This document shows, piece after piece, positions 51,099 to 60,172 of a DNA stretch of 64,000 bases (its first letter is position 1; each line of letters opens with the position of its first letter). The stretch covers positions 1 through 64,000 of the forward strand of contig NZ_JAQIFT010000068.1 of NCBI RefSeq assembly GCF_027857615.1, in the 5' to 3' direction. The notes under the pieces were generated by a model. That model was not told the DNA's origin, did no database searches, and worked only from the letters and a program-made list of their open reading frames with translations. The DNA comes from Holtiella tumoricola. GTDB lineage: Bacteria > Bacillota > Clostridia > Lachnospirales > Cellulosilyticaceae. A program made the translations under genes and the position numbers.

Positions 51099-51674
51099 CT
51101 ATTTAATAAGGTTTTGAAAACCTAAAAATGCTATAGCCATAAAACCTGCTGAAATAAGTGTAATAGGGAAACCTTTTAAACAAGGTAATATATTGTTTTT
51201 TTCAATACGTTCACGAATTCCCGCAAGAAGTACAATACTAATAGTGAAACCAGCAGCTCCACCTACACCATTAACAACAGACTGAACAAGTGAATAAGAT
51301 TTTTGCATATTGATAATGGCTACCCCAAGTACAGCACAGTTGGTCGTAATAAGTGGTAAGTATACCCCTAATGCTGAATATAAAGATGGGCTTGTTTTTT
51401 GAATAACCATCTCTACAAACTGTACAAGTGAAGCAATAACTAAAATAAATGCTACTGTATACATATACTCTAACTTGAGTGGTACAAGAATAAATTCAAA
51501 CACAACATACGAAATTAATGACGCAAGCCCCATAACAAAGGTTACTGCCATTCCCATTCCTAATGCGGTTTCAATTTTTTTAGATACACCCAAGAAAGGA
51601 CAAATCCCTAAGAATCTTGAAAGTACAAAGTTATTTACTAGTGCAGCACTTAAAAATAATAGTAATAGTTCCAT
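51099..51674 (-). CDS. rnfA: Rnf complex membrane subunit RnfA
   Basis: 191 residues, six membrane helices, starting Met-Glu-Leu-Leu-Leu-Leu-Phe-Leu-Ser-Ala-Ala-Leu-Val-Asn-Asn-Phe-Val and carrying Cys-Pro-Phe-Leu-Gly and a Thr-Asn-Cys-Ala-Val-Leu-Gly motif. With RnfE it forms the pseudo-symmetric core holding a membrane 2Fe-2S cluster. Confidence 0.96.
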   Translation of the reverse strand: MELLLLFLSAALVNNFVLSRFLGICPFLGVSKKIETALGMGMAVTFVMGLASLISYVVFEFILVPLKLEYMYTVAFILVIASLVQFVEMVIQKTSPSLYSALGVYLPLITTNCAVLGVAIINMQKSYSLVQSVVNGVGGAAGFTISIVLLAGIRERIEKNNILPCLKGFPITLISAGFMAIAFLGFQNLIK

Positions 51675-51684
51675 ATTCCGCCCC

Positions 51685-52281
51685 CTACTTCTTCTTTGCT
51701 CTCAGTGCATTTAAAATAGCCATAATAATCGCTAAAGTAAAGAATGCACCTGGTGCCAAAATCATAATAATAGCTGGGTCATAACTTGCAGGCATGACTT
51801 GTAACCCTAAGATCGTTCCCGCTCCTAATATTTCTCTTACAACACCAATCATCGTAAGAGCAATGGTAAATCCAAGTCCCATACCTAAGCCATCCCAAAG
51901 AGAAGGTAGAACTTTATTTTTAGAAGCATAAGCTTCTGCTCTTCCTAAAATTAAACAGTTTACAACGATTAGAGGAAGGAATAATCCAAGTTGTGCATGT
52001 AATGCTGGAATATAAGCCTGTAAAAGTAAATCAATCATTGTAACAAAACTTGCAATGATTACAATAAAGGCTGGTATACGCACCTTAGAAGGAATACATT
52101 TTCTAAGTAAAGAAATAACTGTATTAGAACAAAGTAAAACAGCAGTTGTTGCAAGTCCCATACCTATAGCGTTATTGGCACTTGTTGTAACAGCAAGTGT
52201 TGGACACATACCTAATACTTGCATAAATGCTGGATTATCTGTAATAATCCCCGCTTTTAAGCGTTCGATAAGCGTTTTCAT
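51685..52281 (-). CDS. rnfE: Rnf complex membrane subunit RnfE
   Basis: 198 residues, six membrane helices, with Gly-Met-Cys-Pro-Thr-Leu-Ala-Val-Thr-Thr and Val-Val-Asn-Cys-Leu-Ile-Leu-Gly-Arg-Ala-Glu-Ala, homologous to RnfA. The two Cys motifs are the expected ligands for the shared intramembrane cluster. Confidence 0.96.
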   Translation of the reverse strand: MKTLIERLKAGIITDNPAFMQVLGMCPTLAVTTSANNAIGMGLATTAVLLCSNTVISLLRKCIPSKVRIPAFIVIIASFVTMIDLLLQAYIPALHAQLGLFLPLIVVNCLILGRAEAYASKNKVLPSLWDGLGMGLGFTIALTMIGVVREILGAGTILGLQVMPASYDPAIIMILAPGAFFTLAIIMAILNALRAKKK

Positions 52282-52282
52282 C

Positions 52283-52849
52283 TTAATATTCCCCCTTTTC
52301 CCAGTTAGCTTGATGCGCTTTCATATATTCAGTTGCCACATTAACGCCATCTACAACTGCACGTGTTGTAATCGTTGCGCCTGTAATTGCCATAATTTCT
52401 CCTTGACCACTAGAAGTCTTACTTACTTCAAGAGGCGTTACTTGCCCTGGAAATTGCTCTTTAAAGCTATCAAGAGTCATATTTGCGCCAAGACCTGGTG
52501 TTTCAGCATGACTTAGAACTTGAATACCTGCTAGATTTCCATCTGCTTGCATACCTACTAAAAGTTCAATACTTCCACCAAACCCATCAGGATACACTTT
52601 TGCTACTGCACCTGTATACGTACCATTGTCATATGTTACAAAAACCGTTTCAAGGCTTGGTGTATCTGTAACTATTACTTCTTCCATTTCTTTTGCACTA
52701 GGTAAAAGTTGTTGTACAGCTTCTTGCTGTGACTTTTCTTTACCCTGTGCAATAATAGGTGATGTTTTTGCATTAATAAATCCAAGTAAACCACCACAAA
52801 TAGTCGTGATAATAAGCAAAACTGCTCCAAGTTTTAATGGTTCTCTCAT
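52283..52849 (-). CDS. rnfG: Rnf complex flavoprotein subunit RnfG
   Basis: 188 residues: an N-terminal membrane helix and an extracytoplasmic FMN-binding domain with His-Ala-Glu-Thr-Pro-Gly-Leu-Gly and the flavinylation motif Thr-Gly-Ala-Thr-Ile-Thr-Thr, where FMN is attached to Thr. It overlaps rnfD by 4 bp. Confidence 0.95.
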   Translation of the reverse strand: MREPLKLGAVLLIITTICGGLLGFINAKTSPIIAQGKEKSQQEAVQQLLPSAKEMEEVIVTDTPSLETVFVTYDNGTYTGAVAKVYPDGFGGSIELLVGMQADGNLAGIQVLSHAETPGLGANMTLDSFKEQFPGQVTPLEVSKTSSGQGEIMAITGATITTRAVVDGVNVATEYMKAHQANWEKGEY

Positions 52850-53838
52850 GCTTTACCACCTCCAAAGCGTACTGGCTTAACAAATTTATCAATAATAGGT
52901 ACAACTAAATTCATAATTAAGATACTGTAGCTTACACCTTCTGGATAACCACCAAAGAGTCTAATAACAGAAGCAATAATACCTGCACATACCGCAAAGA
53001 TGATCTGACCTTTTAATGTCATAGGATTTGTTGTGTAGTCTGTTGCCATAAAGAATGCACCAAGCATTGCCCCCCCTAAAAATAAAGAAGTAAAGCTTGC
53101 TTGTACCCCTACTCCTCCAAAGAGCAATGTCATTACAAACATTGTACCTAAATAGCATACAGGAATATGCCAAGTAATTACTTTTTTATAAATGAGGTAT
53201 AGACCTCCTAATAAAATAGCAAGTGCTGATACTTCACCTAGACAACCTCCAATATTTCCCACAAAAGCATCTAACATAGTTGGCATGGCTAATACATTTT
53301 GTGTTTTCAAAGCTACTAGAGGTGTTGCACCTGCTAAGGCATCAACTGCTGTGGCCGCACCTACTACATCGGATACAGGCGCTACAGTTCCAATAAAATG
53401 TTCTGGTATTTCAAAACTTGTCATAGCTTGTGGATAGGCTGCAAGTAAGAACGCACGTGCAGCTAATGCTGGGTTAATGAAGTTTTGTCCAATACCACCA
53501 AAACATTGTTTAGCTAAAATAATTGCTACAAAAGCACCTACAATAGGCACATAAATAGGTGCAGTAGCTGGTAAGTTGAAAGCTATAAGTATACCTGTTA
53601 CAACTGCGCTTAAATCTTTAATGGTTAATGGTTGATGGGTAAAGTGTTGCCATATAGCCTCAAATGCCACACAAGATGCAACTGATACAACCGTAAGTAA
53701 TAATGCTCTCATCCCAAATAAATATGTACCTACCAAGAGTGCCGGTATTAAAGCAATAATAACATCGCGCATAATACTAGAAACACTATGGGCTTGGCGT
53801 TGATGTGGTGATGAGGATACACTTAGTAATTTATCCAT
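52846..53838 (-). CDS. rnfD: Rnf complex membrane flavoprotein subunit RnfD
   Basis: 330 residues, nine to ten membrane helices, with a covalent-FMN motif Ala-Gly-Ala-Thr-Pro-Leu and Gly-Gly-Ile-Gly-Gln-Asn-Phe-Ile-Asn-Pro-Ala. Related to NqrB. Probably takes part in coupling electron flow to ion (Na+ or H+) transport. Confidence 0.96.
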   Translation of the reverse strand: MDKLLSVSSSPHQRQAHSVSSIMRDVIIALIPALLVGTYLFGMRALLLTVVSVASCVAFEAIWQHFTHQPLTIKDLSAVVTGILIAFNLPATAPIYVPIVGAFVAIILAKQCFGGIGQNFINPALAARAFLLAAYPQAMTSFEIPEHFIGTVAPVSDVVGAATAVDALAGATPLVALKTQNVLAMPTMLDAFVGNIGGCLGEVSALAILLGGLYLIYKKVITWHIPVCYLGTMFVMTLLFGGVGVQASFTSLFLGGAMLGAFFMATDYTTNPMTLKGQIIFAVCAGIIASVIRLFGGYPEGVSYSILIMNLVVPIIDKFVKPVRFGGGKA

Positions 53839-53856
53839 GTCTATTTCTCCCCCTGG

Positions 53857-55173
53857 CTATTTTTGTCTCACTCTATTTTTTGCTGTACGTATTGATTGTA
53901 CCAATTGTCTTTTTGCAGGACACACATAAGAACAACTACCACATTCTATACAATCCATTCCATAATACGCCTTAAACTCATCATCCTCATGATGTAAGGC
54001 GGAATGATGTAAGGCATTAGGTACAAGACGCATTGGACATGCCTGTATGCATTTGCCACAGCGTATACAATTAGATGTTGGTGTTGTATCCACTTCATCT
54101 TCCGTTAAACATAAAATAGCTGAAGTTCCTTTACCAATAGGTACATCTACTGAACTAAGTGCTGCACCCATCATTGGCCCTCCTGAAATGACTTTCACAG
54201 TTGCTTGTTCATCCCACCCTGCTGCTTCTAGTACATCTCTAAAACTCATACCCAATCTTATTTTAAAGTTTGTTGGATTTTTAACACCATTTCCTGTTAC
54301 AGTAACGATTCGTCTCATAATCGGTCTACCCTTTGTAACAGCTCTCCAAATGGCTACAATGGAATCTACATTAAGAACAATAGCTCCCACATCTGCTGGC
54401 AACTTCCCACTAGGTACTTCTAAACCTGTTGTCGCATAAATCAGATGTTTTTCTGAACCTTGAGGATATTTGGTCTCAAGGACTTTTACTGCTATTTTTG
54501 ATTCTTTTTCACATAACCTACTCATATTTTCTACTGCATCCATCTTATTGTCTTCAATACCAACAAATGCTGTTGCATCTTTGAACATATGCAATAAAAT
54601 TTTCAGTCCTGCTATAATGCGCTCACCTTCTTCTAACATTACCCTGTGGTCAGAAGTGAGATAGGGTTCACACTCAGCACCGTTTACTATAATATGTTTA
54701 ATTACCTTATCTTTTGGTGGTGATAACTTAATGAACGTCGGGAAAGTTGCACCACCCATCCCAACTAAACCAGCTTCTTTAATAATAGCTACAATCTCTT
54801 CATTGGTAAGTTTTGTATAGTCCTCTACTCCACCATCTTTTAACTCTAATATCTCTTCATATGTAAAATCATTTGTTACAACAACGCACATTACAAGATG
54901 CCCTTGATGGTTCACTCTCTCTTCTACCACTTTAACGGTTCCTGATACACTACTGTGAATAGGGGCACCCACAAAACCTGTTGGCTCACCAATTTTTTGT
55001 CCAACTAACACCCGATCTCCTTTTTTCACAAGTGGCTTACATGGGCTACCAATGTGTTGTTGCATTGGATATACTAATTCTTCCTTAGGCAATAAAAGCT
55101 CAATTGGTTTGGCATTAGTAAGTTCTTTGTGATACTTAGGGTGTATACCCTTTTTAAAACTTAAGTGCTTCAT
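53857..55173 (-). CDS. rnfC: Rnf complex NADH-binding subunit RnfC
   Basis: 438 residues: an NuoF-like NADH/FMN domain (Gly-Met-Gly-Gly-Ala-Thr-Phe-Pro, then Asn-Gly-Ala-Glu-Cys-Glu-Pro-Tyr-Leu), an SLBB domain, and two 4Fe-4S motifs, Cys-Ile-Arg-Cys-Gly-Lys-Cys and Cys-Ile-Glu-Cys-Gly-Ser-Cys. It reduces NAD+ with electrons from ferredoxin. First gene of the operon. Confidence 0.97.
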   Translation of the reverse strand: MKHLSFKKGIHPKYHKELTNAKPIELLLPKEELVYPMQQHIGSPCKPLVKKGDRVLVGQKIGEPTGFVGAPIHSSVSGTVKVVEERVNHQGHLVMCVVVTNDFTYEEILELKDGGVEDYTKLTNEEIVAIIKEAGLVGMGGATFPTFIKLSPPKDKVIKHIIVNGAECEPYLTSDHRVMLEEGERIIAGLKILLHMFKDATAFVGIEDNKMDAVENMSRLCEKESKIAVKVLETKYPQGSEKHLIYATTGLEVPSGKLPADVGAIVLNVDSIVAIWRAVTKGRPIMRRIVTVTGNGVKNPTNFKIRLGMSFRDVLEAAGWDEQATVKVISGGPMMGAALSSVDVPIGKGTSAILCLTEDEVDTTPTSNCIRCGKCIQACPMRLVPNALHHSALHHEDDEFKAYYGMDCIECGSCSYVCPAKRQLVQSIRTAKNRVRQK

Positions 55174-55262
55174 TGTACTCCTCCCTTTCTCTGTCTTACT
55201 TTTAGTAAAATGTGAGTATAATAACTATAAGAATAAGACAATTTTTGACCTATCCTATAAAA

Positions 55263-55291
55263 ATTATAAACTTAATAATCCGTTTTCTCAA
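55263..55291 (-). promoter_or_regulatory. Promoter of the rnf operon
   Basis: TTGAGA (55291-55286) and TATAAT (55268-55263) on the minus strand with a 17-bp spacer, about 90 bp upstream of rnfC. No dyad was seen in the leader. Confidence 0.7.
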
Positions 55292-55310
55292 CCAATTTGG
55301 GATAAGTTTA

Positions 55311-55883
55311 TTATTTATCAATGTTTACATTATTCTTCCAACATTCATACAATGCCTCTACATTATTTTTAATAAAGTTCTCGACCCACTCTAGAATTTC
55401 TAAATCCTGTATAGGCACTCCCTCTAGCATTCCTTTAATTTCTTCAGTATCACATATAAAAATTTGCTTCCTATAATGATGCTCATAAACATAGTGAATA
55501 TCTGATTTAGCCAGAATCAGTGTTTTCATTGTACTTGCCACATCCCCTATAGGTAAACGATCAATATGATCGTAGCGTAGTTTTCCAATAATACAAGTTC
55601 CCTTCCCTTCTTCACTTGTAACCTTTAGCTCTCCTTCACACTCTACACATAATTGACTAAATAAAGGAAGACCTAGCCCTACCTTCCTCAATGTTCTTGT
55701 TGTCGTAAATGGATTGGTCACAGTAGCCTTAATACCTTCTGGTATCCCTTTACCATTATCCTCAATCGAAATAGTCAACCAATTACTCTCAGGATCTTCA
55801 TCTACAATAACCTTAATCCAATTTGCCTCTGCCCTAATACTATTTTGTACAATATCTAAAATATGTAGTGATAACTCCTTCAT
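55311..55883 (-). CDS. Histidine-kinase-like ATPase (HATPase_c) protein
   Basis: About 190 residues. The N-terminal 115 form a GHKL ATPase with N box Asp-Ile-Val-Gln-Asn-Ser, G1 box Asp-Asn-Gly-Lys-Gly-Ile and G2 box Val-Gly-Leu-Gly-Leu-Pro. There is no membrane helix, HisKA or receiver domain, so it is not a complete kinase. A C-terminal helical segment of about 60 residues has no recognised domain. It lies directly upstream of rnfC, in the same direction, suggesting a redox-regulatory or anti-sigma-like role. I chose ATG 55883, with AAGGGTG upstream, over GTG 55892. Confidence 0.82.
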   Translation of the reverse strand: MKELSLHILDIVQNSIRAEANWIKVIVDEDPESNWLTISIEDNGKGIPEGIKATVTNPFTTTRTLRKVGLGLPLFSQLCVECEGELKVTSEEGKGTCIIGKLRYDHIDRLPIGDVASTMKTLILAKSDIHYVYEHHYRKQIFICDTEEIKGMLEGVPIQDLEILEWVENFIKNNVEALYECWKNNVNIDK

Positions 55884-56000
55884 CTTAAGCACCCTTTCTC
55901 CCTAATTAGTTTATACTTTTTCAACTATTCTCTCTATAATATCAGAACCTCATTCCTATTTCATCTCTTTTATTATTCCAAATAATGATATAGCTACAAA

Positions 56001-56032
56001 AAAAGAGACTGTCCTGTAACAGTCCCTCTTTT
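56001..56032 (-). terminator. Terminator of the serC-serA operon
   Basis: A hairpin GAGGGACTGT / ACAGTCTC (with G-U pairs) on the minus strand, followed by seven T, just after the serA stop. Confidence 0.82.
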
Positions 56033-56039
56033 CACCTAT

Positions 56040-57197
56040 CTATTTTGAAAGGACTCTCACATTAATAATGTCATCAATATCTAAGATATTTTGAACATTT
56101 TGATCGGTTACTTTTGTATCCGTATCAATCATTGTGTATGCCCATTCTCCTTTACTCTTGTTAAGCATATCTGAAATATTAATGCCTTCTTCTGCAATAA
56201 TATTTGTAATCTTTCCAATCATAGCAGGTATATTTTTATGTATAATTGTTAGTCTAAATGCAGCATTCCATGACATCTCACATTGCGGGAAATTTACTGA
56301 GTTTACAATATTACCATTTTCTAAGTAATCTTTCACCTGTTTAACAGCCATCACTGCACAGTTTTCTTCTGATTCAGGTGTTGAGGCTCCTAAATGTGGA
56401 ATGATTAAAATATTAGGATGACCAATAAGTCCATCTACCGGGAAATCTGTTACATATTTTTCAACAATTCCCTCTTGAATTGCTCTTAGTATGGCTTCGT
56501 TATCTACTAAAGTATCACGTGAAAAATTAAGAATACGCACACCTTTTTTCATTTTTGCAAAAGCTTCATCATTAAACATATTCTTAGTCGTTGGTGTAAG
56601 GGGGACATGTATCGTAATATAATCTGCCTCTGTTAAAATTTCTTCAAGTGAAAGTGCATGATGAATATGACGTGAAATCCCCCACGCTGCATCAACAGAT
56701 ATATATGGATCATAACCTATAACATCCATCCCAAGCGCTTGTGCTGCATTAGCAACCATAACACCTATTGCACCAAGTCCTATAACCCCTAACTTTTTAC
56801 CTAGAATTTCTGGTCCTATAAAAGCACTTTTACCTGCTTCTACTTCCTTAGCTACATTTTCTGTTAATGTCCCTGCCCAGTTAATGCCTTCTACTATTTT
56901 TCTAGAGGAAAGCAGAAGGCCTGCAATGACAATTTCTTTAACCGCATTTGCATTAGCACCTGGTGTGTTAAAGACAACGATTCCTTTTTCTGCACAACTT
57001 TCAACGGGAATGTTATTCACACCAGCACCGGCTCTTGCAATAGCTTTAACATGGACTGGTAGTTCCATATCATGCATCTTGGCACTTCTTACTAAAATTG
57101 CATCTGCCTCTTCTAATGAATCTTGAACAAGATAATTTTCTCCAAATAACTTTATCCCCTTAGAAGAAATTTTATTTAAAGTATAGATTTTATTCAT
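56040..57197 (-). CDS. serA: D-3-phosphoglycerate dehydrogenase
   Basis: 385 residues: D-2-hydroxyacid dehydrogenase fold with NAD motif Gly-Leu-Gly-Ala-Ile-Gly, catalytic Arg (Phe-Ser-Arg-Asp), and His in Ile-Pro-His-Leu-Gly-Ala-Ser-Thr, then a C-terminal ACT domain (about 318-385) for likely serine feedback. It lacks the intervening domain of the long SerA form. It catalyses the first step of serine synthesis and overlaps serC by 4 bp. Confidence 0.93.
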   Translation of the reverse strand: MNKIYTLNKISSKGIKLFGENYLVQDSLEEADAILVRSAKMHDMELPVHVKAIARAGAGVNNIPVESCAEKGIVVFNTPGANANAVKEIVIAGLLLSSRKIVEGINWAGTLTENVAKEVEAGKSAFIGPEILGKKLGVIGLGAIGVMVANAAQALGMDVIGYDPYISVDAAWGISRHIHHALSLEEILTEADYITIHVPLTPTTKNMFNDEAFAKMKKGVRILNFSRDTLVDNEAILRAIQEGIVEKYVTDFPVDGLIGHPNILIIPHLGASTPESEENCAVMAVKQVKDYLENGNIVNSVNFPQCEMSWNAAFRLTIIHKNIPAMIGKITNIIAEEGINISDMLNKSKGEWAYTMIDTDTKVTDQNVQNILDIDDIINVRVLSK

Positions 57198-58285
57198 TTC
57201 ATCGCCTCCTTATGCTCAATCTCAAATGCTTTCATAAAGTCGACTAATGCTTTTACACCTTCTATAGGCATTGCATTATAAATGCTTGCACGCATACCAC
57301 CTACACTCCTATGTCCCTTCAAGTTGACAAGTCCACAAGCTGTAGCGGATTTAACAAAGGCTGCGTCAAGTACTTCATCTCCTGTTACAAATGGTACATT
57401 CATTAAGGAACGATCTTCTATTGCTGCTGTTCCTTTAAAAAGTTCAGATTGGTCTAAGAAGTCGTAAAGAAGTGCTGCTTTTTCTTTGTTACGTGCTTCA
57501 ATAGCAGCAACACCTCCTTGTGCTTCTACCCATTCAAATACAAGTTTAAGCATATAAATAGCATAAGTTGGTGGTGTATTAAACATAGAATCATTATCTA
57601 CATGTGTTTGGTAGTTCAACATAGTTGGTATAATCTCATCTGCTTTTCCTACCAAATCCTCACGTATAATGACAACTGTAACACCTGCTGGCCCTAAATT
57701 CTTTTGAGCACCTGCAAAGATTACACCATATTTTGTGACATCGATAACTTCAGACATGATGCAAGAAGATAGATCCGCTACTAATGGTACATCACCCGTT
57801 TCAGGTAATGTTTTAAATTTCGTACCATAAATGGTATTATTTTCACAAATGTAAACATAGTCAGCATCTTTGTCAAATTGACTCTTCTTATAAGTTGGTA
57901 TATGGCTATAAGTATCAGATTTGGAGGATGCAATCACATTAACCTTCCCAAATTTTTTAGCTTCTTTAATGGCTTTTGATGACCAAACACCACTATCAAT
58001 AAAATCTGCTTTTTTTGAACCCACCATCAAATTCATAGGTACCATTGCAAATTGAAGTGAAGCACCACCTTGTAAAAAAAGCACTTTATAATGATCCGGT
58101 ATATTCATCAGACTACGAAGCTTTGCCTCTGCTTCTTCAATAATCTTCATATACGCTTTGGACCTATGGCTCATCTCCATTACACTCATTCCTGCATCTT
58201 CAAAGCATACAAGTTCTCTTTGTGCTTTTTCTAATACTTCAAGTGGTAATACAGCAGGTCCTGCTGAAAAGTTATATACTCTCAT
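57194..58285 (-). CDS. serC: Phosphoserine aminotransferase
   Basis: 363 residues of the class V aminotransferase SerC family, starting Val-Tyr-Asn-Phe-Ser-Ala-Gly-Pro-Ala, with the PLP lysine in Ala-Gly-Ala-Gln-Lys-Asn-Leu-Gly-Pro-Ala-Gly. It makes phosphoserine from phosphohydroxypyruvate and glutamate. First gene of serC-serA, with a good upstream promoter. Confidence 0.96.
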   Translation of the reverse strand: MRVYNFSAGPAVLPLEVLEKAQRELVCFEDAGMSVMEMSHRSKAYMKIIEEAEAKLRSLMNIPDHYKVLFLQGGASLQFAMVPMNLMVGSKKADFIDSGVWSSKAIKEAKKFGKVNVIASSKSDTYSHIPTYKKSQFDKDADYVYICENNTIYGTKFKTLPETGDVPLVADLSSCIMSEVIDVTKYGVIFAGAQKNLGPAGVTVVIIREDLVGKADEIIPTMLNYQTHVDNDSMFNTPPTYAIYMLKLVFEWVEAQGGVAAIEARNKEKAALLYDFLDQSELFKGTAAIEDRSLMNVPFVTGDEVLDAAFVKSATACGLVNLKGHRSVGGMRASIYNAMPIEGVKALVDFMKAFEIEHKEAMK

Positions 58286-58311
58286 CTTGACATCCTCCTC
58301 TTAGATTCTTT

Positions 58312-58325
58312 TACACTTTAGTGTA
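58312..58325. promoter_or_regulatory. Palindrome near the serC transcription start
   Basis: TACACT-TT-AGTGTA, perfect 6-bp arms, lies about 6-19 bp downstream of the predicted serC transcription start: an operator candidate. The factor is unknown. Confidence 0.45.
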
Positions 58326-58337
58326 GTATAATGTTAA

Positions 58338-58366
58338 ATTATAGATAATTTCTATTAATTAGTCAA
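58338..58366 (-). promoter_or_regulatory. Sigma-A promoter of serC-serA
   Basis: TTGACT (58366-58361) and TATAAT (58343-58338) on the minus strand with a 17-bp spacer, near consensus. Confidence 0.85.
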
Positions 58367-58419
58367 TAATTTTCTGAAACTTTTAGAATAATGATGCCAA
58401 GTTGTATTATTTTTTCATT

Positions 58420-59355
58420 TTAGCTTAATGTTGCTACCATAACAGCTTTTATAGTATGCATACGATTTTCAGCTTCATCAAATACAACAGAATACTTAGA
58501 CTCAAATACTTCCTCTGTCACTTCATTTTCTTTAACTGCAGGCAAGCAGTGCATAAAAATCACATTTTCATTTTCAGTCTTAGTAATAAGATCCATATTA
58601 ATTTGGTAAGGCTTTAACATTTTAATACGTTCTGACGCTTTTTCTTCTTCACCCATTGAGCACCATACATCTGTATAAAGTACATCTGCCCCTTTTACAC
58701 TATTAAGATCTTCTGTTATAGTTAAACTCCCCCCACTCTTCTTAGCATATGCTGTACAAGTTGTAACTAGACCTGACTCAGGCCATAAACTTTCTGGTGC
58801 AATAATAACCATATGCATACCCATTTTACAACACCCAATCATAAGACTATTGGCCATGTTATTACGCCCATCTCCAATATAGATAAATTTCTTTCTTTTT
58901 AAGCTCCCTAAGTGCTCCTTGACAGTAAGGAGGTCTGCTAAAATCTGTGTAGGATGATACATATCTGTCAATCCATTGTAAACAGGTACACCACTATACT
59001 CTGCTAACTCTTCTACTGTTTTTTGAGAAAAACCTCGGAATTCAATAGCATCAAACATACGGCCAAGTACACGCGCTGTGTCTTTAACACTTTCTTTATA
59101 ACCTAGTTGGATATCATTTTTACCTAAATACTCTGGGTGTGCACCTTCATCCGTACATGCTATTGTAAAAGCACAACGTGTACGTGTGGAAGGTTTTTCA
59201 AAAATAAGAGCTACATTTTTTCCGTTTAAAGTCTCTCCTTTAATTCCCATCTTTTTCTTTGCTTTAAGTACTGCTGCTAGTTCTAATAACTCTCCTATTT
59301 GCTCACTTGAAAAATCATGTAAAGTTAAAAACGATTTACCTTTTAATCCAAACAT
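58420..59355 (-). CDS. argF: Ornithine carbamoyltransferase
   Basis: 311 residues with the carbamoyl-phosphate motif Lys-Pro-Ser-Thr-Arg-Thr-Arg, ornithine motif His-Cys-Leu-Pro-Ala, and the usual two-domain length. It makes citrulline in arginine biosynthesis or works in reverse for arginine catabolism. The upstream AT-rich region (59395-59425) has TGTATTTTTATAAA, loosely like an ARG box, but this is not convincing. Flanked by serC and a HAD phosphatase gene, no other arg genes. Confidence 0.95.
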   Translation of the reverse strand: MFGLKGKSFLTLHDFSSEQIGELLELAAVLKAKKKMGIKGETLNGKNVALIFEKPSTRTRCAFTIACTDEGAHPEYLGKNDIQLGYKESVKDTARVLGRMFDAIEFRGFSQKTVEELAEYSGVPVYNGLTDMYHPTQILADLLTVKEHLGSLKRKKFIYIGDGRNNMANSLMIGCCKMGMHMVIIAPESLWPESGLVTTCTAYAKKSGGSLTITEDLNSVKGADVLYTDVWCSMGEEEKASERIKMLKPYQINMDLITKTENENVIFMHCLPAVKENEVTEEVFESKYSVVFDEAENRMHTIKAVMVATLS

Positions 59356-59441
59356 ATCATCACTCCTAATTTATATTTATTTAATAATTTGTATTTTTAT
59401 AAATATTATACTTCAATATTTATTTAAATCAATAGTTTTAT

Positions 59442-59479
59442 AAAAAAATCCCATGCAAATTTTATGCATAGGATTTTTT
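59442..59479 (-). terminator. Terminator after the HAD hydrolase gene
   Basis: Arms 59442-59457 and 59465-59479 (one mismatch) around a 7-base loop, ending in T-runs on both flanks. It overlaps the HAD stop codon. Confidence 0.82.
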
Positions 59480-60142
59480 ATGTTCTGATTCATAATACTC
59501 TATAATTTGTTTGTAGTCTTCAACAAAATAATCTGCTTCCTGCCTAAGAACTTCTTCCATTTCCGCTACTTGACGGTCACGAATTGCACAGATAGTCATC
59601 CCTGCTCTTTTTGCCGCAAGTACGCCATTAGGTACGTCTTCAAAAGCTAGACAGCGTGTAGGTTCAACGTCTAAATCCTTTGCAACTTGCTGATATACAT
59701 AGGGATAAGGTTTTCCTTTTTCTACTTCACAAGAGGTACGAATACTTGCAAACTTTTGACGCATACCATGTGCCTCAAGTACAATCTCCACTAATTCATG
59801 AGAATTACTTGTTGCAATGCCCATCTTAATATCTTGTGATTCTAGATATTCCAAGAACTCACGCACATGTTTTTTTAGTGGCACTTGTGCTCTATAGAAG
59901 TCAGATGCCATCTGATTCCAATCTGCTTTAATCTTTTCTACACTATCTTCAAGCTGAAAACGGTTTTTAACATATTCAGCCGTCTCTGTAAAACTCATAC
60001 CTTCAAGTTCTGATTCAAGCATCTCATCTACTTCTATACCATAACGACCTAAATAATCTTCATCAATTTTAGACCATACCCACATAGAATCTACTAATGT
60101 TCCATCTAAATCAAAAATCACTGCATCAAATGTACGTTTCAT
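59462..60142 (-). CDS. HAD family phosphatase (beta-phosphoglucomutase-like)
   Basis: 226 residues. HAD motif I Phe-Asp-Leu-Asp-Gly-Thr-Leu-Val-Asp-Ser, an alpha-helical cap, motif II Ala-Thr-Ser-Asn-Ser, motif III Lys-Gly-Lys-Pro-Tyr-Pro-Tyr and motif IV Phe-Glu-Asp-Val. The substrate cannot be told; sugar phosphates are typical. I chose ATG 60142, with GAGGGGG upstream, over TTG 60157. It lies downstream of the pseudouridine synthase in the same direction. Confidence 0.88.
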   Translation of the reverse strand: MKRTFDAVIFDLDGTLVDSMWVWSKIDEDYLGRYGIEVDEMLESELEGMSFTETAEYVKNRFQLEDSVEKIKADWNQMASDFYRAQVPLKKHVREFLEYLESQDIKMGIATSNSHELVEIVLEAHGMRQKFASIRTSCEVEKGKPYPYVYQQVAKDLDVEPTRCLAFEDVPNGVLAAKRAGMTICAIRDRQVAEMEEVLRQEADYFVEDYKQIIEYYESEHKKSYA

Positions 60143-60172
60143 ACCATTCCCCCTCAAGCTAATATTTTTTAT

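Noticed and set aside
54047..54439. 130-codon plus-strand open frame antisense to rnfC
   Set aside because: Complete overlap with a strongly supported gene and no coding signals.
58286..58419. Riboswitch or T-box upstream of serC
   Set aside because: Leader between promoter and start is only about 45 bp and shows no T-box or riboswitch motif; only a small palindrome.
59395..59425. ARG box upstream of argF
   Set aside because: The match to the ArgR consensus is loose and the whole region is very AT-rich, so chance similarity is likely.
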